A stretch of DNA of 64,000 nucleotides from Cupriavidus lacunae (GTDB lineage Bacteria > Pseudomonadota > Gammaproteobacteria > Burkholderiales > Burkholderiaceae), in contig NZ_QKWJ01000022.1 in assembly GCF_003353055.1 (NCBI RefSeq), forward strand, positions 1 to 64,000, read 5' to 3'. Numbering within the stretch: the stretch's first letter is position 1; each line of letters opens with the position of its first letter. A program made the translations under genes and the position numbers. The notes under the pieces were generated by a model that was given only the letters and a program-made list of their open reading frames with translations, had not been told where the DNA came from and made no database searches. Below are positions 42,708 through 53,007 of this stretch, in pieces.

Positions 42708-43451
42708 TCAGCCTTCCTGCACTTCGACGAATTCGTCGTCGCCGCGGGCGGCTTCAACCACTTCCTGCACGGCGTTGGCACGGCCTTCCAGGATCGCGTC
42801 AGCCACGCCGCGCACGTACAGGGCCACGGCCTTGCTCGAGTCGTCGTTGCCCGGGATCACGTAGTCGATGCCTTCCGGCGAGTGGTTGGTATCCACCACG
42901 CCGATCACCGGCACGCCCAGCTTGTTGGCTTCGGTCACGGCAATCTTGTGGTAGCCGACGTCGACCACGAAGATCGCGTCCGGCACGCCGCCCATGTCCT
43001 TGATGCCGCCGATCGACTTTTCCAGCTTCAGCATCTCGCGCTCGAACATCAGCGCTTCCTTCTTGCTCATGGTTTCCAGCGCGCCGGCTTCCTTGGCGGC
43101 TTCCATGTCCTTCAGGCGCTTGATCGAGATCTTGACCGTCTTGAAGTTGGTCAGCATGCCGCCGAGCCAGCGGGCGTCGACGTAGGGCATACCGGCGCGG
43201 CCAGCTTCTTCAGCCAGGATTTCGCGCGACTGGCGCTTGGTGCCCACGAAAAGGATGGTGCCGCGATTGGCTGCCAGCTGACGCACGTACTTCATTGCGT
43301 CCTGAAACATCGGCAACGTCTTTTCGAGGTTGATGATGTGAATCTTGTTGCGATGGCCGAAGATGAAGGGGGCCATCTTCGGGTTCCAGAAGCGGGTCTG
43401 GTGGCCAAAGTGGCAACCGGCTTCCAGCATTTCGCGCATGGTAACGGACAT
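42708..43451 (-). CDS. rpsB: 30S ribosomal protein S2
   Basis: 247 residues from ATG 43451: [46 protein letters not shown] and the C-terminal acidic tail ([11 protein letters not shown]). GGAGA is before the ATG. First gene of the rpsB-tsf-pyrH-frr cluster, divergent from map. Confidence 0.99.
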   Translation of the reverse strand: MSVTMREMLEAGCHFGHQTRFWNPKMAPFIFGHRNKIHIINLEKTLPMFQDAMKYVRQLAANRGTILFVGTKRQSREILAEEAGRAGMPYVDARWLGGMLTNFKTVKISIKRLKDMEAAKEAGALETMSKKEALMFEREMLKLEKSIGGIKDMGGVPDAIFVVDVGYHKIAVTEANKLGVPVIGVVDTNHSPEGIDYVIPGNDDSSKAVALYVRGVADAILEGRANAVQEVVEAARGDDEFVEVQEG

Positions 43452-43799
43452 GTAAATTCTCCAAAGGGTTAGGTCTGAAGCCCGCCCCGACATTCCTGAA
43501 AAGGAACACCCCGGATAGGCGGGCCAGCGATTTCAAACAACCGCAGGAAAAATCCTGCAAAATACCTGAACTGGTGGATGCAATGCTGCGCCGCAACCAG
43601 ACAGCCCGCTATTGTAGCAACAAAAGTGCCGCCCGCTCAAGCCGCCCCTGAGGCCGCGCGGCGCCCCGCCACCTCGCGAACCCGGCTGAATGCGGCCCCG
43701 CATAAGCTGCGATCTGGTCCCGATGGTGCGATAATCCCACATTGATCTTTCGATTCCGGCGCGGCCAGTGGCCTCGCCATCACTTTCTGGCGACGCAGC
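43452..43799. promoter_or_regulatory. divergent rpsB / map control region
   Basis: 348 bases without a gene. A good sigma-70 promoter for rpsB lies on the minus strand: TTGAGC (43635-43640), 18-base spacer, TACAAT (43611-43616), giving a leader of about 155 bases, long enough for S2 autoregulation. For map, an extended -10 (TGC followed by GATAAT at 43730-43735) lies on the plus strand with a weak -35. Confidence 0.6.
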
Positions 43800-44618
43800 A
43801 TGAGCATTTACCTGAACACCGCCGAAGACATCGCCCAGATGCGCGTGGCTTGCCGCCTTGCCTCCGAAGTCCTCGACTACATCACGCCCTTCGTGCAGCC
43901 GGGCGTCACCACCGGCGAACTGGACCGCCTGTGCCACGCCTATATGCGTGACGTGCAAGGCACCGTGCCGGCGCCCCTGAACTATGCGCCGCCGGGCTAC
44001 CCGCCCTTCCCCGGCGCGATCTGCACCTCCGTCAACGACGTGATCTGCCACGGCATCCCGGGCGAGCGCGTGCTCAAGAGCGGCGATGCCATCAACCTGG
44101 ACATCACCGTTATCACCAAGGAAGGTTACTACGGCGACACCAGCCGCATGTTCATCGCCGGCGAGGGCTCGATCCTGGCCAAGCGCCTGGCGCAGGTGAC
44201 GTATGAATGCATGTGGAAGGGCATCGCCCAGGTTCGCAACGGCGCCCGCCTGGGCGACATCGGCCATGCCATCCAGGTGCACGCCGAAGCCGCCGGCTAC
44301 AGCGTGGTGCGCGAGTACTGCGGCCACGGCATCGGCAAGAACTTCCACGAAGATCCGCAGATCCTGCACTATGGCCGCCCGGGCACCGGCGCCGAGATCA
44401 AGGCCGGCATGATCTTCACGGTGGAGCCGATGATCAACGCCGGCAAGCGCGATATCCGCACCATGCCCGACCAGTGGACGGTGAAGACCCGCGACCGCAG
44501 CCTGTCGGCGCAGTGGGAGCATACGGTGCTGGTCACCGAGACCGGCTTCGAAGTGCTGACAGTGTCCGCCGGCACGCCGGCCCCGCCGGCCTTCATCACC
44601 GATTCCGTGGCGGCCTGA
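43800..44618 (+). CDS. map: methionine aminopeptidase, type I
   Basis: Removes the N-terminal Met from nascent proteins after deformylation; its partner def is in this window at 55094. 272 residues with the five metal ligands of the pita-bread fold: Asp in NLDITV and YYGDTSRMF, His in GHGIGKNFHEDP, and Glu in FTVEPMIN and WEHTVLVTE. It lacks a clear ribosome binding site. Ends at a terminator hairpin before glnD. Confidence 0.97.
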   Translation: MSIYLNTAEDIAQMRVACRLASEVLDYITPFVQPGVTTGELDRLCHAYMRDVQGTVPAPLNYAPPGYPPFPGAICTSVNDVICHGIPGERVLKSGDAINLDITVITKEGYYGDTSRMFIAGEGSILAKRLAQVTYECMWKGIAQVRNGARLGDIGHAIQVHAEAAGYSVVREYCGHGIGKNFHEDPQILHYGRPGTGAEIKAGMIFTVEPMINAGKRDIRTMPDQWTVKTRDRSLSAQWEHTVLVTETGFEVLTVSAGTPAPPAFITDSVAA

Positions 44619-44636
44619 AGCCGCACTGAAGCCAGG

Positions 44637-44665
44637 GGGCGCCTGACCGGGCGCCCTTCTTTTTC
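44637..44665 (+). terminator. terminator of map
   Basis: A 7-bp GC stem (44637-44643 and 44650-44656), 6-base loop and a T-rich tract. It ends at 44665, just before the proposed glnD GTG. Confidence 0.75.
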
Positions 44666-44670
44666 CAGCC

Positions 44671-47280
44671 GTGCCCACGAACCTTTCCGCTACCTCCATG
44701 GACACCACGCCGGAACTGCTGCTGGCCGCGCGCGTGCGCGACAAGCTCAAAGCCGACAAGCAGGCGCTGTTTGCCGACTTCAACGCGAGTGCCAACGTCG
44801 GCACGCTGATCACGCGGCTGCGCCGCGCGGTCGACGCCGCGTTGGTCGAGGCGTGGCGCGGGCTGGAAATGCCAGCGGGGGCGGCACTGGTGGCGGTGGG
44901 CGGCTACGGCCGCGGCGAACTGTTCCCGTATTCGGACGTCGACGTGCTGCTATTGCTGCCCGCCGAACCCGACCGTGACACCGCCAGCCGGCTGGAACGC
45001 TTTATCAGCCTGTGCTGGGACCTGGGCCTGGAGATCGGCTCAGCCGTGCGCACGGTGGACGATTGCGTGCGCGAATCGCGCCAGGACGTCACCATCCAGA
45101 CCTCCCTGCTGGAAGCGCGGCTGCTGACCGGCAACCGCAAGCTGTTCGAAGCGCTGCGCACTCGCTACCAGGCCGACCTGGACCCGGCCGCCTTCTTCCA
45201 GGCCAAGCTGCTGGAAATGCGCCAGCGCCACGCCAAGTACCAGGACACGCCCTACTCGCTCGAGCCCAACTGCAAGGAAAGCCCCGGCGGCCTGCGCGAC
45301 CTGCAGGTGATCCTGTGGATGACCAAGGCCGCTGGCCTGGGCGACAGCTGGAAAGAATTGTTCGAGAAGGACCTGCTCACGCGCCGCGAAGCCCAGGAAC
45401 TGGCCCGCAACGAGCGCCTGCTGAAGACCATTCGCGCGCGCCTGCACCTGGTGGCCGGGCGCCGCCAGGACGTGCTGGTGTTCGACCTGCAGACCGCGCT
45501 GGCCGAATCCTTCGGCTACCGGCAGAACGCCAACAAGCGCGCCAGCGAACAGCTGATGCGCCGGTACTACTGGGCCGCCAAGGCGGTCACGCAGCTCAAC
45601 AGCGTGCTGCTGCTCAATATCGAGGCGATGCTGTTCCCGAGCGAGTCGCAGGTGACGCGCGTGCTCAACGAGCGCTTCGTCGAGCGCCAGGGCATGCTGG
45701 AAATTACCAGCGACGACGTGTACGAGCGCGATCCCCACGCCATCCTGGAAACCTTCCTGCTGTACGAGCGCACCCCCGGCGTGAAGGGCCTGTCGCCGCG
45801 CACGCTGCGCGGGCTCTACAACGCGCGCACGGTGATGAACGCGAACTGGCGCAAAGATCCCGAGAACCGGCGCCTGTTCCTGGCGATCGTGCAGGAGCCC
45901 CAGGGCATCACCCACGCGCTGCGCCTGATGAACCAGACCAGCGTGCTGGGCCGCTACCTGATCAACTTCCGGCACATCGTCGGCCAGATGCAGCACGACC
46001 TGTTCCACGTCTACACCGTGGACCAGCACATCCTGATGGTGGTGCGCAACATGCGCCGCTTCGCCATCGTCGAGCACACCCACGAGTTCCCGTTCTGCAG
46101 CCAGCTGATGGCCAGCTTCGACAAGCCGTGGGTGCTGTCGGTGGCGGCGCTGTTCCATGACATCGCCAAAGGCCGCGGCGGCGACCATTCGAAGCTCGGC
46201 ACCGTCGATGCGCGCCGCTTCTGCAGACAGCACGGCATTGCGCGCGAGGACGCCGACCTGATCTGCTGGCTGGTCGAGAACCATCTCACCATGAGCCACG
46301 TGGCGCAGAAGCAGGACCTGACCGACCCCGAAGTGGTCCACGCCTTCGCGCGCGTGGTCGGCAATGAACGCTACCTGACCGCGCTCTACCTGCTGACCGT
46401 GGCCGATATCCGCGGCACCAGCCCCAAGGTGTGGAATGCCTGGAAGGGCAAGCTGCTGGAAGACCTGTACCACATCACGCTGCGCGTGCTGGGCGGCGCG
46501 CGCGTGGACTCGCATTCGCTGTGGTCGCAGCGCAAGGAGGACACCATCTCCGAACTGCGCCTGAAAGCCTTCGACCCGGCGCTGGGCAAGTCCTTGTGGG
46601 CGCAGCTCGACGTGGCCTTCTTCCTGCGCCACGATTCGCACGATATCGCCTGGCTCACGCGTCACCTGTACAACAAGGTCGACAGCCCCACGCCGGTGGT
46701 CAAGGCGCGCGTCTCCCCCGCCGGCGAAGGCCTGCAGGTGGCGGTCTACGTCAAGGACCAGCCCGACCTGTTCGCGCGCATCTGCGGCTACTTCGAGCGC
46801 AAGGCGTTCTCGATCCAGGACGCCAAGATCCACACCACACGGCATGGCTACGCGCTGGACACGTTCCAGGTCACCGACCCGGGCATGGCCGGCGACGGCG
46901 GCAACTACCGCGACATCATCGCGCTGGTCGAGCACGAACTGTGCGACCGGCTGCATCAGCAGGGCGCCCTGCCCGAGCCCACGCAGGGACGGCTGTCGCG
47001 CCAGTCGCGCAGCTTCCCGATCAAGCCGCGCGTGGACCTGCGCCCGGACGAGCGCGGCCAGTATTACCTGCTGTCGCTGTCCGCCAACGACCGCACCGGC
47101 CTGCTGTACGCCATCGCCCGCGTACTGGCACGGCATCGCGTGTCCGTGCACACGGCACGCATCAACACCCTGGGCGAACGCGTCGAAGACGTGTTCCTGG
47201 TCGACGGCAGCCGCCTGGCCGCCGACAACCGATTGCAGATTCAGCTTGAACAGGACTTGCTCGCCGCCCTCGCCATCTGA
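44671..47280 (+). CDS. glnD: [protein-PII] uridylyltransferase / uridylyl-removing enzyme
   Basis: Senses glutamine and sets PII (GlnB/GlnK) uridylylation, the head of nitrogen control. 869 residues: nucleotidyltransferase site GGYGRGE and SDVDVLLLL (about 77-95), HD uridylyl-removing domain ([15 protein letters not shown] near 490), and two C-terminal ACT domains (about 690-770 and 800-869) that bind glutamine. The start is either GTG 44671 or ATG 44698; neither has a clear ribosome binding site. Follows map as in E. coli. Confidence 0.95.
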   Translation: MPTNLSATSMDTTPELLLAARVRDKLKADKQALFADFNASANVGTLITRLRRAVDAALVEAWRGLEMPAGAALVAVGGYGRGELFPYSDVDVLLLLPAEPDRDTASRLERFISLCWDLGLEIGSAVRTVDDCVRESRQDVTIQTSLLEARLLTGNRKLFEALRTRYQADLDPAAFFQAKLLEMRQRHAKYQDTPYSLEPNCKESPGGLRDLQVILWMTKAAGLGDSWKELFEKDLLTRREAQELARNERLLKTIRARLHLVAGRRQDVLVFDLQTALAESFGYRQNANKRASEQLMRRYYWAAKAVTQLNSVLLLNIEAMLFPSESQVTRVLNERFVERQGMLEITSDDVYERDPHAILETFLLYERTPGVKGLSPRTLRGLYNARTVMNANWRKDPENRRLFLAIVQEPQGITHALRLMNQTSVLGRYLINFRHIVGQMQHDLFHVYTVDQHILMVVRNMRRFAIVEHTHEFPFCSQLMASFDKPWVLSVAALFHDIAKGRGGDHSKLGTVDARRFCRQHGIAREDADLICWLVENHLTMSHVAQKQDLTDPEVVHAFARVVGNERYLTALYLLTVADIRGTSPKVWNAWKGKLLEDLYHITLRVLGGARVDSHSLWSQRKEDTISELRLKAFDPALGKSLWAQLDVAFFLRHDSHDIAWLTRHLYNKVDSPTPVVKARVSPAGEGLQVAVYVKDQPDLFARICGYFERKAFSIQDAKIHTTRHGYALDTFQVTDPGMAGDGGNYRDIIALVEHELCDRLHQQGALPEPTQGRLSRQSRSFPIKPRVDLRPDERGQYYLLSLSANDRTGLLYAIARVLARHRVSVHTARINTLGERVEDVFLVDGSRLAADNRLQIQLEQDLLAALAI

Positions 47281-47302
47281 GGCGGGCGGGCAGCATCAAC
47301 AT

Positions 47303-49129
47303 ATGACCGACAGCAATTCGCCGAAGCGCAAGACGCTAGGCATCAAGGCCGCCAGCGACACCGGCACGGCCGCGCGCAAGACTGGCACCCGCCCCGTGCG
47401 CGTGTCCGACCTGAACCGCAAGCGCGTGCAGGCCGTCTCCGAAGGCATCAAGCGCGCCCAGCAGCGCTCGGGCGGCAAGTCCGGCGGCCGTCCGGCCCAG
47501 GGCGAAGCGCAGGCCGGCGCAGGCGAGCCGCGCAAGCCCCGCGCGCCGCGCCCTGCTGACGGCGAACGCCAGGCCCGGCCGCGCCGCCCGGAAGGTGGCG
47601 AGGCGCGTCCGCGCCGCTTCGGCGACGACGACAACCGTCCCCGCCGCACTGGCGACGATCGCGGCGAAGCACGTCCGCGCCGCTTTGAAGGCGGCGAATC
47701 GCGTCCGCCGCGCCGCATTGGCGACGACGACAACCGTCCCCGCCGCACTGGTGACGATCGCGGCGAAGCACGTCCACGCCGCTTCGAAGGCGGCGAATCA
47801 CGTCCGCCGCGCCGCTTTGGCGACGACGACAACCGTCCCCGCCGCACTGGCGACGATCGCGGCGAGGCACGCCCGCGCCGCTTCGAAGGCAGTGAATCGC
47901 GCCCGCCGCGCCGCTTCGGCGACGACGACAACCGTCCCCGCCGCACTGGCGACGATCGCGGCGAGGCACGCCCGCGCCGCTTCGAAGGCAGTGAATCGCG
48001 CCCGCCGCGCCGCTTCGGCGACGACGACAACCGCCCGCGCCGCACTGGCGACGATCGCGGCGAAGCACGTCCGCGCCGTTTCGAGGGCGGCGATGCACGC
48101 CCGCCACGCCGTTTTGGCGACGACGACAACCGTCCGCGCCGTTTCGAAGGTGGCGACGCCCGCCCGCGCCGCTATGGCGACGACGACAAGCGCCCGCGCC
48201 CCGCGCCCTCGGGCGAGCGCCGCCGCGAAGGCACCGCTCCGGCACGTCGTTTCAGCGACGCCGCCGACCGCACCCGCTCCGCCGGCCCGGCACGCCAGCA
48301 GGCACCGGCGGCGCGCCAGGAAAGGCCCGCGCCCGCCCGCGCCGAGTCCAGCCACGACGACGGCCTGGTGCGCCTGTCCAAGCGCATGTCCGAACTGGGC
48401 CTGTGCTCGCGCCGCGAGGCTGACGAATGGATCCCGCACGGCTGGGTGCTGGTCGACGGCAAGCCCGTGACCGAACTCGGCAGCCGCATCCGCCCGGACG
48501 CCGAAATCGAGATCATGCAGGAAGCGCGCTCCGAACAAGGCGAGCGCGTCACGGTGCTGATGAACAAGCCCGTGGGCTACGTCTCCGGCCAGGCCGAAGA
48601 CGGCTACGAGCCGGCCGCGGTGCTGTTCACCGCCGAGAACCAGTGGGAAGACGACCCCACGCGCAAGCGCTTTGCCCCGTGGCAACGCAAGAGCCTGGCA
48701 CCCGCCGGCCGCCTCGATATCGACTCGACCGGCCTGCTGGTGCTGACGCAGGACGGCCGCGTCGCCCGCGCGCTGATCGGCGAAGATTCGACCGTCGAGA
48801 AGGAATATCTGGTGCGCGTGGTCTGGCACTCGCCGCAGGGCCCAGTCGAGCGCAACATCAGCGCGGAATTCCCGGCCGACGATCTCGAACTGCTGCGCCA
48901 CGGCCTGTCGCTGGACGGCGTGCCGCTCAAGCCGGCCAAGGTGAGCTGGCAGAACGAGGAGCAACTGCGCTTCGTGCTGCGCGAAGGCCGCAAGCGCCAG
49001 ATCCGTCGGATGTGCGAACAGGTCGGGCTGCAGGTGGTGGGCCTCAAGCGCGTGCGTATGGGACGCGTGGTGCTGGGGGATCTGCCGCCGGGTAAATGGC
49101 GGTTCCTGGGGCAGTTTGAGAAGTTTTGA
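47303..49129 (+). CDS. rluB: 23S rRNA pseudouridine synthase, RluB type, with a long Arg/Asp repeat region
   Basis: 608 residues. A basic N-terminal region (1-99) is followed by a low-complexity tract (about 100-300) with four full 33-residue repeats beginning at codons 122, 155, 188 and 221 plus partial copies, each rich in Arg, Asp, Gly and Pro. The S4 RNA-binding domain (about 350-400, [19 protein letters not shown]) and RsuA/RluB catalytic domain follow, with the catalytic Asp in [16 protein letters not shown]. RluB makes pseudouridine 2605 in 23S rRNA; the family includes RluE, RluF and RsuA, so the site is inferred. In E. coli RluB the extension is C-terminal; here it is N-terminal. Confidence 0.9.
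   Translation: MTDSNSPKRKTLGIKAASDTGTAARKTGTRPVRVSDLNRKRVQAVSEGIKRAQQRSGGKSGGRPAQGEAQAGAGEPRKPRAPRPADGERQARPRRPEGGEARPRRFGDDDNRPRRTGDDRGEARPRRFEGGESRPPRRIGDDDNRPRRTGDDRGEARPRRFEGGESRPPRRFGDDDNRPRRTGDDRGEARPRRFEGSESRPPRRFGDDDNRPRRTGDDRGEARPRRFEGSESRPPRRFGDDDNRPRRTGDDRGEARPRRFEGGDARPPRRFGDDDNRPRRFEGGDARPRRYGDDDKRPRPAPSGERRREGTAPARRFSDAADRTRSAGPARQQAPAARQERPAPARAESSHDDGLVRLSKRMSELGLCSRREADEWIPHGWVLVDGKPVTELGSRIRPDAEIEIMQEARSEQGERVTVLMNKPVGYVSGQAEDGYEPAAVLFTAENQWEDDPTRKRFAPWQRKSLAPAGRLDIDSTGLLVLTQDGRVARALIGEDSTVEKEYLVRVVWHSPQGPVERNISAEFPADDLELLRHGLSLDGVPLKPAKVSWQNEEQLRFVLREGRKRQIRRMCEQVGLQVVGLKRVRMGRVVLGDLPPGKWRFLGQFEKF
47600..48203 (+). repeat. 99-bp in-frame tandem repeats within rluB
   Basis: Full units at 47666-47764, 47765-47863, 47864-47962 and 47963-48061, with partial units on both sides. 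Units 3 and 4 are almost identical at the base level, differing at only a couple of positions, which indicates recent duplication. All length changes are multiples of three. Confidence 0.92.
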
Positions 49130-49135
49130 TGTGGA

Positions 49136-49161
49136 GGGCGGCCGGAGTGGCCGCCCTTTTT
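49136..49161 (+). terminator. terminator of rluB
   Basis: An 8-bp perfect stem (GGGCGGCC at 49136-49143 with 49149-49156), GGAGT loop and T5. It begins 7 bases after the rluB stop. Confidence 0.85.
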
Positions 49162-49247
49162 GGTTTACCGCTGCTGTGGCGCCGAATTGCCCGAACGGGG
49201 CACGGCAAGCGCCGAACTCGAATGGGCCATGCCTCGCGACTCCTGTT

Positions 49248-49952
49248 TCATCTGCCGAGGGTTGTTGCGCCGGATTCAGCGCTGGCACCAGTCGGCGTCG
49301 GGCTGTCGAGAAACCGGACAGACTCCAGAATCGCCTGGATCCGGTCAAGATCACTGCGCGTCTTGCGATCTGCCAGCCATTTAACCGGCGTGTTTCCACA
49401 CAACGCGCGGGCATTATGGATCAGGCAGAAGTGGAAAACGCGAGCCCGGCGCCGCTCGTCACCGGTCGTGTCATCCTCGGTGTATGCCATCCCGGTCCAG
49501 TTTGCCCCCTTCAACGGGACTGTCCGAACGTTCGCCAGCTTCTCGAATGGAACAAACTCGGGGCCGTTAACCGGCCCGTACCTCTGCCAGTGACCACCAA
49601 CGTACTTCGCGTTCAGGGCGGAAGTAATCCGTTCTTCGGTGGCATCTACACAGAATACGCCGAAGCCACCAGCCAGAAAGGCCATCGGACCGGTTATGGG
49701 AAGGTAGTACGCCCCCTGTTGTGGTGGCGAGCTATCAGGGCGAGGCACCCGAAACTCCCCACCAAACATGCTCGCGATGCTGAAGCGACATGGACCGAGA
49801 ACGTGTTCTGCCGTCGCCATTGTCCGCTCGGTCAAATCCTGATTGGGGTCCCGCGCTGCGGCGATACTAATGGATTGTGCGGCCGCAAAACCTGTTATGC
49901 AGAGACCAAGGATTAAATTCTTGCATGCCTGAGCGCGCCCTTCACTTTTCAT
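49248..49952 (-). CDS. exported hypothetical protein, candidate immunity protein 2
   Basis: 234 residues from ATG 49952. An N-terminal signal-like segment (about 10-33, hydrophobic LILGLCITGFAAA) precedes a soluble domain of about 190 residues with four Cys (GPCRF, GVFCVD, FHFCLI, ALCGN), which could form disulfides in the periplasm. Not a family I recognise. Its ATG overlaps the stop of the gene before it (ATGA), so the two are coupled. Its place behind a peptidoglycan hydrolase gene suggests a periplasmic immunity or accessory role (inference). Confidence 0.72.
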   Translation of the reverse strand: MKSEGRAQACKNLILGLCITGFAAAQSISIAAARDPNQDLTERTMATAEHVLGPCRFSIASMFGGEFRVPRPDSSPPQQGAYYLPITGPMAFLAGGFGVFCVDATEERITSALNAKYVGGHWQRYGPVNGPEFVPFEKLANVRTVPLKGANWTGMAYTEDDTTGDERRRARVFHFCLIHNARALCGNTPVKWLADRKTRSDLDRIQAILESVRFLDSPTPTGASAESGATTLGR

Positions 49953-50425
49953 CGAACAGGGCACTCTTGCGTCGAGAAACCAACTTTGTCTCCCGGGGTC
50001 AACATTTTTGATGCCTTGTGAGCCAGATCCAATACATCAACTCCAAATTGATTTTCTACGGAAACGAAATTCTGATCCAAGCTGAATGAAGCATCATAAA
50101 CCCCGCCACCATACAACTGCCGCATAATGACTAAGGGACGCCGTTTTATCCTGATAATTGAAAGACGAGTCACCTGAGGGACGTTCGGATCAATAGCTAT
50201 TGGTGCGCCGAACAAAATCAATAGCGAGTTATCAAGACTAAACACCCCGCCCGAGACGTTATGATCCATTCGCCTCGAAACGAAACGTCGCGAGCTGCGA
50301 TCGATTACCAATACCCCTGCGCCATCAACTTTGGCCACGTATAGACCATCACACGATACGATGGAGGGCGCGGCTTGCGCAAGCCCGAAACAAAGAAAGA
50401 GGATTGCAGCAACGAGACGCGTCAT
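49949..50425 (-). CDS. exported hypothetical protein, candidate immunity protein 1
   Basis: 158 residues from ATG 50425. A clear signal peptide (about 1-19, VAAILFLCFGLAQA, cleavage before APS) precedes a beta-rich domain with propeller-like strand patterns (GVFSLDNSLLILFG and ASFSLDQNFVSVEN). Not a recognised family. ATGA overlaps join it to the hydrolase gene upstream and to the 234-residue gene downstream. A periplasmic protein coupled to a cell-wall hydrolase fits an immunity protein (inference). Confidence 0.75.
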   Translation of the reverse strand: MTRLVAAILFLCFGLAQAAPSIVSCDGLYVAKVDGAGVLVIDRSSRRFVSRRMDHNVSGGVFSLDNSLLILFGAPIAIDPNVPQVTRLSIIRIKRRPLVIMRQLYGGGVYDASFSLDQNFVSVENQFGVDVLDLAHKASKMLTPGDKVGFSTQECPVR

Positions 50426-52713
50426 TTCGAGTCCCCTAGTATCCCATACGCCTTCTTGGTCTCCTCCCATCGTAAGGGGCGACTTTTTGCGTCATACGGG
50501 TTCACAATTCTTGATACGGCGCGGGAGGCCAACTCATTTACCCCCGCATCAGCCGCTTTTGCTACATTTCTATATGCGCAGTAGAAACCGGCAGTATCGA
50601 CACAAGTGAAGGGGTCGTTGCCAGCGATCTCCGGATGATCTATTACGGGGCCAGGTTTTTTTATTCTCAAACCATTTATGATCATAGGACTTTCCGTCCA
50701 GCCACCCTCGGAATAGCCAGTATTGAGAATAGTTATATTTTCCCGTGAGCTACTTGAAACCCCTTCCCCTAAACTTCACGCCATCCCCGGAATCAGTGTT
50801 ACCAAGTACAGTCATACCTTCGTAAGAAAATATGCAATATCCGATGGTGCCGCAGGCGGAGATTTTAGATATCCTTCCGTCTCCGTCGCTATGGATGCAT
50901 GGTTAGTTTTGACAGCTTTGGCAATCGCCATGGAGCTCTCACGCACAATCATCATGTAAAATGATTCTATCGCGCATTGTCCAAAAAAATGGGACGACCT
51001 GATTTTGGTATTCAATGAATATTTTCGCAAGATGAGATTTATTGAATGCCTATAGCGCTCCTTATACTCAGCACCCGCCTTCCCAACCGAAATATAGTTT
51101 TTCTCATCGTAGATCTTCTTGAGATCATTCTTGGCAAACCATCCGCATCTCCTGAAATGTCGAATAAAGGCAAGCGGATGAAAGAACCAAAACTTCTTAC
51201 CACCTCCTAGCGGAGTCTTCTCCAGAAACTGAAACTCCTCCAGGAACTTGATGAAATTGTCATACCCATTTGGATCAAATTCCTTGCGCTTCCCGAAGAA
51301 GCCATCCGGGTCCTTCAGCCTCTTGTAACGCGCCTCGTTGCCGCTCGCATCCCACTCGCTTGGCGCATGGCAGACGAAGCCCCGGAACCTCTCCCGCACC
51401 TCTGCGTGGTTTGCTATGTATGACGCCAGCCTGGCTTCCTGTTCATGGGCGGGGCACATTCTTTCGGCAGGGGTTTCATCGTCCTCGACCACGGCAACAA
51501 TCTTGCGCAACTCGTCGCAATCACAAATACCATGCTCACTGAATGGCGTATTGCCCTCTTCGATCTTCTGCCAGCCCATAAAGAACGGGAAGTCCGCGTC
51601 GGACAGCTTCTGGATTACCGGCTGGCTGATGTCGATATAGCCCTGCTCGCCCGTCTCGAAGGTCACCGCCACCCAGGTCTTTTGGGCAGCTGCCGGCAGC
51701 GTTGGGTGGTCGTTCAGGATCCGGCCGAACCGGAGCAGCTCGTAGCCATCGCTTGGGCATTGCGGATAGAGTGCGGTGGCCCGCTCGTACATCTTGTACT
51801 CGTAGTCGGCGTAGGCATCCCGTACAGGCGCGGGAGTCAGAGGCGTGAGGGTTCCGTCCTTTTCAACCCAGGAGCGCGTGTAACGTTGCCCCTTGTGGAA
51901 ATAGGCTTCAACGTACAGCTTGCTGCCGGTATCCAGCGTGCCCGACTGTAGTGATGGGAAATAGGCTGCTGCTGCGCCTGTCGCAAGCGGTGGTGTGCTG
52001 ACGAATGTCTGGCCACCCGGGATCACAAAGTAACTATGACCCCAATAATCCTTTGACACTGGCGTAGTGGGATTCTTGTTTCCGAGTTGCACGGCGTGGC
52101 CCGACTGCTCGAACCATGCGGTGAAGTCACCCTCGGTCATGAAGATCTCGAAATGCAGGTGCCGATGAGCGTGGCGCACACCTGCGTAGCCCAACATGTC
52201 CTTGCGATAGACCTTCAGATTCTTGGGCACTTGCACGCCGTCGGTCGAACAGGACAACCATTTCGGCAGGATGGTGGACGTTCCTGTCTCGGGTGGATTG
52301 CTCGACAATGGTCCGAGTGCCTCTCGAATGCCGTCAAGGTCACGTAGCTGCATGTACAGCGAATAGAAGGTGATGGTCCGGTCTTCTCCGGTGTCGGTGG
52401 TATGCCTGAGCAGCACAAAGCCGGTGTTCGAGTTCAGGCTGTCGCTGCCGTCGCTATTCTTTTTCCCATCACCAATGGGCCACTGGCTGACCCGATAGGC
52501 AACAACCTCCCCGTCAGCAATCGCGCGCACGGGTTCGTTCTGAAACGACGGCGCGAGATGTGCGCCACAATGCCAGCGCCGGTCAAACGCAATCGGATAG
52601 ACGCCGTGATGGCCCAGTTCGTACTGGTCAACGAAATCCATCATCGGATCGGAGCTGACTGGGTTCTCCGATGTGAGGCCATCGGCCGGCAGGAAGGGAG
52701 GGCTGATGATCAT
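50422..52713 (-). pseudogene. M23 metallopeptidase plus GH19-like peptidoglycan hydrolase, disrupted
   Basis: The frame from ATG 52713 runs 633 codons to TGA 50814-50812. Residues about 30-190 form an M23/LysM-endopeptidase-like domain with the HLH motif at 185-187 and WHCGAH at 47-52. From about residue 580 a GH19/lysozyme-like domain begins (FFGQCAIESF). Homology does not end at the stop: after a frameshift near 50820-50832 it continues (YEGMTVLGNTDSGDGVKFRGRGFK), meets TAG at 50752-50750 where Gln is expected before LTG, continues to WFENKK, then shifts frame again at a seven-base T run (50656-50662) and finishes PGPVIDHPEIAGND to GILGDSK and TGA at 50422. Such bifunctional wall hydrolases are typical type VI effector or phage-like lysis proteins. 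Probably inactive in its GH19 half; a truncated M23 protein may still be made. Confidence 0.78.
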
Positions 52714-52841
52714 GATTCAGCGGGACGATGGACAATGGTTGCCAATTTGCAGACTGCCACGCCGATGAAATTCATCGGCGCCACAATACGCCCTCGAGTA
52801 GCTCTACCGCAAATTTCGATTCCTTCTACCAGATCCGCCAT
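52710..52841 (-). CDS. 43-codon ORF coupled to the hydrolase gene
   Basis: It starts with ATG 52841 after GGGG at about 7 bases, and its TGA overlaps the hydrolase ATG (ATGA). The product begins MADLVEGIEICGR and ends IVHRPAES. No known family. The spacing and coupling match the rest of the island's gene chain, which is the main reason to list it. It could be an adaptor-like small protein or only a leader ORF. Confidence 0.45.
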   Translation of the reverse strand: MADLVEGIEICGRATRGRIVAPMNFIGVAVCKLATIVHRPAES

Positions 52842-53007
52842 TGTTCACCCCATTGTCAGCGCAATTGGGTGTGATGCGGAACGACAACTCTCTCGCGACC
52901 ATGCCCTTCGCGCCGCACGGTAACCGCTATCCGTTAGGCCTAAGTTTGAATCAGTGACCAAACTAACCCATTGAAACGCCGGGAGATTTTCAAGCGGCAG
53001 GGGCTGG
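52842..53007 (-). other. possible 3' remnant of an upstream gene cut by the IS
   Basis: On the minus strand a frame ending SASHPIALTMG stops with TGA 3 bases before the 43-codon ORF, the tight spacing of an operon. Its upstream part runs into the IS end at about 52963, so the rest of the gene would have been lost or displaced. No homology was recognised. Confidence 0.3.

Noticed and set aside
43452..43799. Hidden gene between rpsB and map
   Set aside because: The open frames overlap both genes antisense; the region holds good promoter elements instead.
47666..48061. Regular 99-bp repeats suggesting a CRISPR or minisatellite
   Set aside because: The units are contiguous without spacers, in frame, and inside the rluB coding sequence.
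50422..50685. Independent 87-residue gene after the hydrolase
   Set aside because: Its sequence is the natural C-terminus of the GH19-like protein, separated only by a homopolymer slip, and it has no ribosome binding site of its own.
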